The notes under the pieces are model-generated. The model saw nothing but the letters and a program-made list of their open reading frames with translations, was not told where the DNA came from and did not search any database. The position numbers were made by a program, and so were the translations under genes. Shown here one piece after another: positions 62,401 to 64,000 of a stretch of 64,000 bases of DNA (positions are counted from its first letter, which is position 1; every line of letters begins with the position of its first letter). This DNA is from Nilaparvata lugens (Eukaryota; Arthropoda; Insecta; Hemiptera; Delphacidae): positions 16,935,099 through 16,999,098 of the forward strand of contig NC_052506.1 of the NCBI RefSeq assembly GCF_014356525.2, read 5' to 3'.

Positions 62401-63030
62401 AGGCAAAGCCTGTTGCTCCTTCCTAATCATATTTATATGATTTGTGAGGTTGTATCTACGAATAAATAAATATAATGATAAAATTACTGGTGAACAAAGG
62501 AAAACTGCACTTAAATAACTATAAACAATCCAAAGTATGGTAAGAGTAGATTTTTTAATTCTAATTGAATATTATCTTTGGTTATTTTGTTGTATTCAGT
62601 TATTTTTCTACTGGTAGTGCTCGTAAATAACTTTAATGCCGAATGATCTTGAAACGAATTGATTGAAATAATTTTCATTTCATGACTCGTATGTACTTTA
62701 TAATATATTATGGATGTTTTGTTGATTGTGTAGTGGATTACAAAATTATTTTTGCAAAGAAGAATGTCTCCTGTCTCCTGCTATCCAGTACTTGTTCTCT
62801 GACAAACAAAGAACCGATATTATTTTTCATGTAATTGCAGAAGCGAGCCAAGTGACGAATGGTGTTGAATTTGAGGGAGCAGCGGCGGCTGCAGCTGCAC
62901 CAGTATTGATGCCTGAGATGGCTCCACCGCAGCCCCCTCCTCCACCCGAGCAGATCAAACGCGGCGGCTGGTATTACAACGATGAAGAAGACAAGTACAG
63001 CTTCTGCGCAGACTCCGATGCCTCAGGCAG
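53462..63030 (+). CDS. HOIL-1/SHARPIN-like LUBAC-type protein (NZF + LTM-like + Ubl), 3' end beyond window
   Basis: Five plus-strand exons with consistent GT-AG phases: 53462-53565, 54364-58516, 59786-60011, 60976-61211, 62841-63030. The large exon (1384 codons) encodes a mostly disordered, Ser/Lys/Asp-rich region with an acidic run (54934-54963), three basic-proline motifs (KRKAPPPP at 55383 and 55588, KRPAPQPP at 55678) and an NZF/RanBP2-type zinc finger at 57181-57240 (W.C..C...N......C..C). Exon 59786 has a Gly10 run, then NRRLRRLEAAIARGDLHLAA and QLARELAQLKINCSV, an amphipathic helix placed like the LUBAC-tethering motif of HOIL-1L and SHARPIN. Exon 60976 encodes a ubiquitin-like domain (MYVEDKVSHQGP, MSVADLKMKVERE, FQRWILGKQL, YLVAP). 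Exon 62841 has Ala7 and proline runs and RGGWYYNDEEDKYSF. In vertebrates such proteins assemble with HOIP to make Met1-linked ubiquitin chains; RBR RINGs, if present, lie past 64 kb. The initiator exon is not fixed: the 53462 exon enters in phase 1 and has no ATG, and the first in-frame ATG of the large exon is at 54481. Confidence 0.85.
57181..57240 (+). other. NZF (RanBP2-type) ubiquitin-binding zinc finger
   Basis: WSCSQCTLENPSWRFTCEVC has the exact spacing W.C..C..xN......C..C of the RanBP2/NZF class. In ubiquitin-binding NZFs the residues after the second Cys are usually Thr-Phe; here they are Thr-Leu, a conservative change seen in some members. Linear-chain preference cannot be judged from sequence alone. 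Confidence 0.9.
59189..59330. mobile_element. Small foldback element in an intron of the HOIL-1-like gene
   Basis: The ends AAAACAATATAAAACTTGTA and ACAAGTTTTTATATTGTTTT are inverted repeats, and pairing continues inward through GTACCCTTTA / AAAGGGTAC and AATATTTTAAC / GTTAAAATATT. The loop GACTAGCTTCGACTATAGG is about 25 bp. Non-coding. Confidence 0.65.
60566..60656. repeat. Small palindromic element E, copy 2
   Basis: GGTCTCTAGGACTCTTATTA and AATAAGTGTCCTAGAAATCG are imperfect inverted repeats around an AT-rich loop. It resembles 22166-22266 in its right-hand half. It lies in an intron of the HOIL-1-like gene. Confidence 0.5.
61212..62840. other. Intron of the HOIL-1-like gene with repeat fragments
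   Basis: No exon between 61212 and 62840 fits the phases. 61562-61620 (CTACTCGTTCAAAAACATAG) repeats part of the insertion in repeat B copy 2 (17195). 62017-62100 reads on the minus strand as a LINE-type tail (AATAAAACGAATCTTGAATC). 62160-62290 contains two near-direct copies of a block with CTGATGAT.TGAAGC.AGCGAT. Confidence 0.5.
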
Positions 63031-63235
63031 GTCAGTGCTCTGCTAATGGCCGTTTTCACACTTAACGATTATCGGCCAAAATTCATAGTCACGACATCCA
63101 AAATGTTCTCCGATCGGCAGTTCTCATACGATTTTCGGCCAACATTTATCGTCCCGATTCTAGTCCGGTGTCATGGAGGTCGAAATAACATGGTCTCAAA
63201 TGCAACAGCTTTCACAACTATAGCTTTACCACTTA

Positions 63236-63472
63236 AGCTGCGTACACATATTCGCGCTTCCAACCCGCACCGAGCACGCTCCTCCCTCGTACCGCCCTCG
63301 TACCACCATCGAACCACAGTCGCTCCGCCTACGCACCCATCATGAACGTTACGGAAGATGTTAGATCTTCTCGCGTTCCCCGGTCGAACCACTCTTGCTC
63401 GCCGGTCGATCATCAATCGCTCTGCTGGAGTGACGTTCGGTTGCGGAGCAGAGCGAAAGTCTGTACGCACCT
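63236..63472. mobile_element. TTA-flanked MITE
   Basis: Inverted ends AGCTGCGTACACATATTCGC and GCGAAAGTCTGTACGCACCT are flanked by TTA at 63233-63235 and 63473-63475, a PIF/Harbinger-type duplication. GC-rich interior (for example CTCGTACCGCCCTCGTACCA, a short tandem repeat). It explains the ORFs on both strands at 63.05-63.6 kb. Confidence 0.65.
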
Positions 63473-63527
63473 TTACACACACTGTGTGTCGTGTCGATTA
63501 ATGTCGGCCGACAATATTGTAAGGATA

Positions 63528-63870
63528 GTAAAGCCCCGCACACACACATCGATTTTCTTTCGTACGGTATTTTGCAATCCTTATAAATTCTACTAGATTA
63601 AACAGCTGATTCCAATCAGATTTGAAGAATTTTATTGAAGAAATACAAGACTTAACCTATTTCGATCTATGTGTTATCTGAATTTGGTAGAGGAATAGCA
63701 CAAAGTTACCTTATTTTTTTTCTCTCCCTATCATTTTGATAATGTACTTATTGTATAAATGAATAAAGAATAAAGATTATGTTTATCAAGTTCCGTTTAA
63801 TCTGATAGAATTCATAAGGACGGCAAAATATCGTACGAACAAAAATCTATATGTGTGTGCGGGGCTTTAC
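63528..63870. mobile_element. MITE with about 75-bp inverted ends enclosing repeat F
   Basis: The left end GTAAAGCCCCGCACACACAC and the right end GTGTGTGCGGGGCTTTAC are inverted repeats, and pairing continues inward through TTTCGTACG.TATTTTGC to about 63605 and 63793. Between the arms lies repeat F (about 63640-63790), so a retroelement tail is nested in the loop. Beyond 63870 a partial extra arm follows (CACATATAGATTTTGGACGT). Confidence 0.7.
63640..63790 (+). repeat. Dispersed repeat F, copy 2
   Basis: GAGGAATAGCACAAAGTTAC, TTTTTTCTCTCCCTAT and AATAAAGAATAAAG match the copy at 12585-12718. It is enclosed by the MITE arms of 63528-63870. Confidence 0.55.
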
Positions 63871-64000
63871 ACATATAGATTTTGGACGTACGATAAAAGA
63901 TCGTATGACCATATTCCAATAGTGGCGCAAATAAAGTAATGTGTCTTTATATACACTTCGATCCTCAAACGGTATCATACAGATTTCGTGTAACGGTCGT

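Noticed and set aside
63046..63596. Several 60-100-aa ORFs on both strands
   Set aside because: They fall in MITEs with defined inverted ends and are by-products of GC-rich repeats.

Overview
The window is AT-rich, intron-rich insect nuclear DNA. Split genes, long introns and a dense load of inverted-repeat DNA transposons point to a repeat-heavy hemipteran. The dispersed repeats and the TA-flanked GTGAGGTCC inverted repeats recall delphacid planthoppers such as the brown planthopper; that assignment is inference from memory, not a database match. Most small ORFs here are noise or transposon debris. Four transcription units can be defended.

Layout. 1-3.9 kb holds no gene, only a Harbinger-type MITE and a Helitron-like repeat. 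A two-exon minus-strand gene for a small secreted Gly/Ala-rich protein lies at 3961-6053, and a GC-rich stretch with splice-like signals at 16.5-16.85 kb could be its distal 5' end. From 6 to 22 kb are two unproven ORFs (11.1 and 13.0 kb), two inverted copies of one foldback element, a LINE reverse-transcriptase tail and nested MITEs. 22.3-26.9 kb has almost no recognisable repeats and lies just 3' of the next gene. 26,894-35,986 (minus) is a complete six-exon MAF1 gene (236 aa, RNA polymerase III repressor). Its introns carry a foldback MITE, a mariner deletion derivative, a Penelope-like remnant and a Helitron-like copy.

From 37.9 kb the plus strand carries two exons of a CAP-Gly domain. 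From 53.5 kb to beyond the window end it carries a large gene whose product has an NZF ubiquitin-binding zinc finger, a helix resembling the LUBAC-tethering motif and a HOIL-1/SHARPIN-type ubiquitin-like domain. Exon phases allow the CAP-Gly exons to splice directly to the 53.5 kb exon, while a separate 5' exon with CpG/CT-rich sequence sits at 49.7-50.25 kb. The most interesting hypothesis is one gene with two promoters, one isoform adding an N-terminal CAP-Gly module to a linear-ubiquitin-ligase-like protein. CAP-Gly domains also occur in CYLD, the deubiquitinase for the same chain type. The RING part, if present, is outside the window.

Between these genes are a frameshifted LINE, a palindromic mariner relic and a 5'-truncated LINE with an intact 14-bp target-site duplication. 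The last kilobase holds MITEs, one of them nested.
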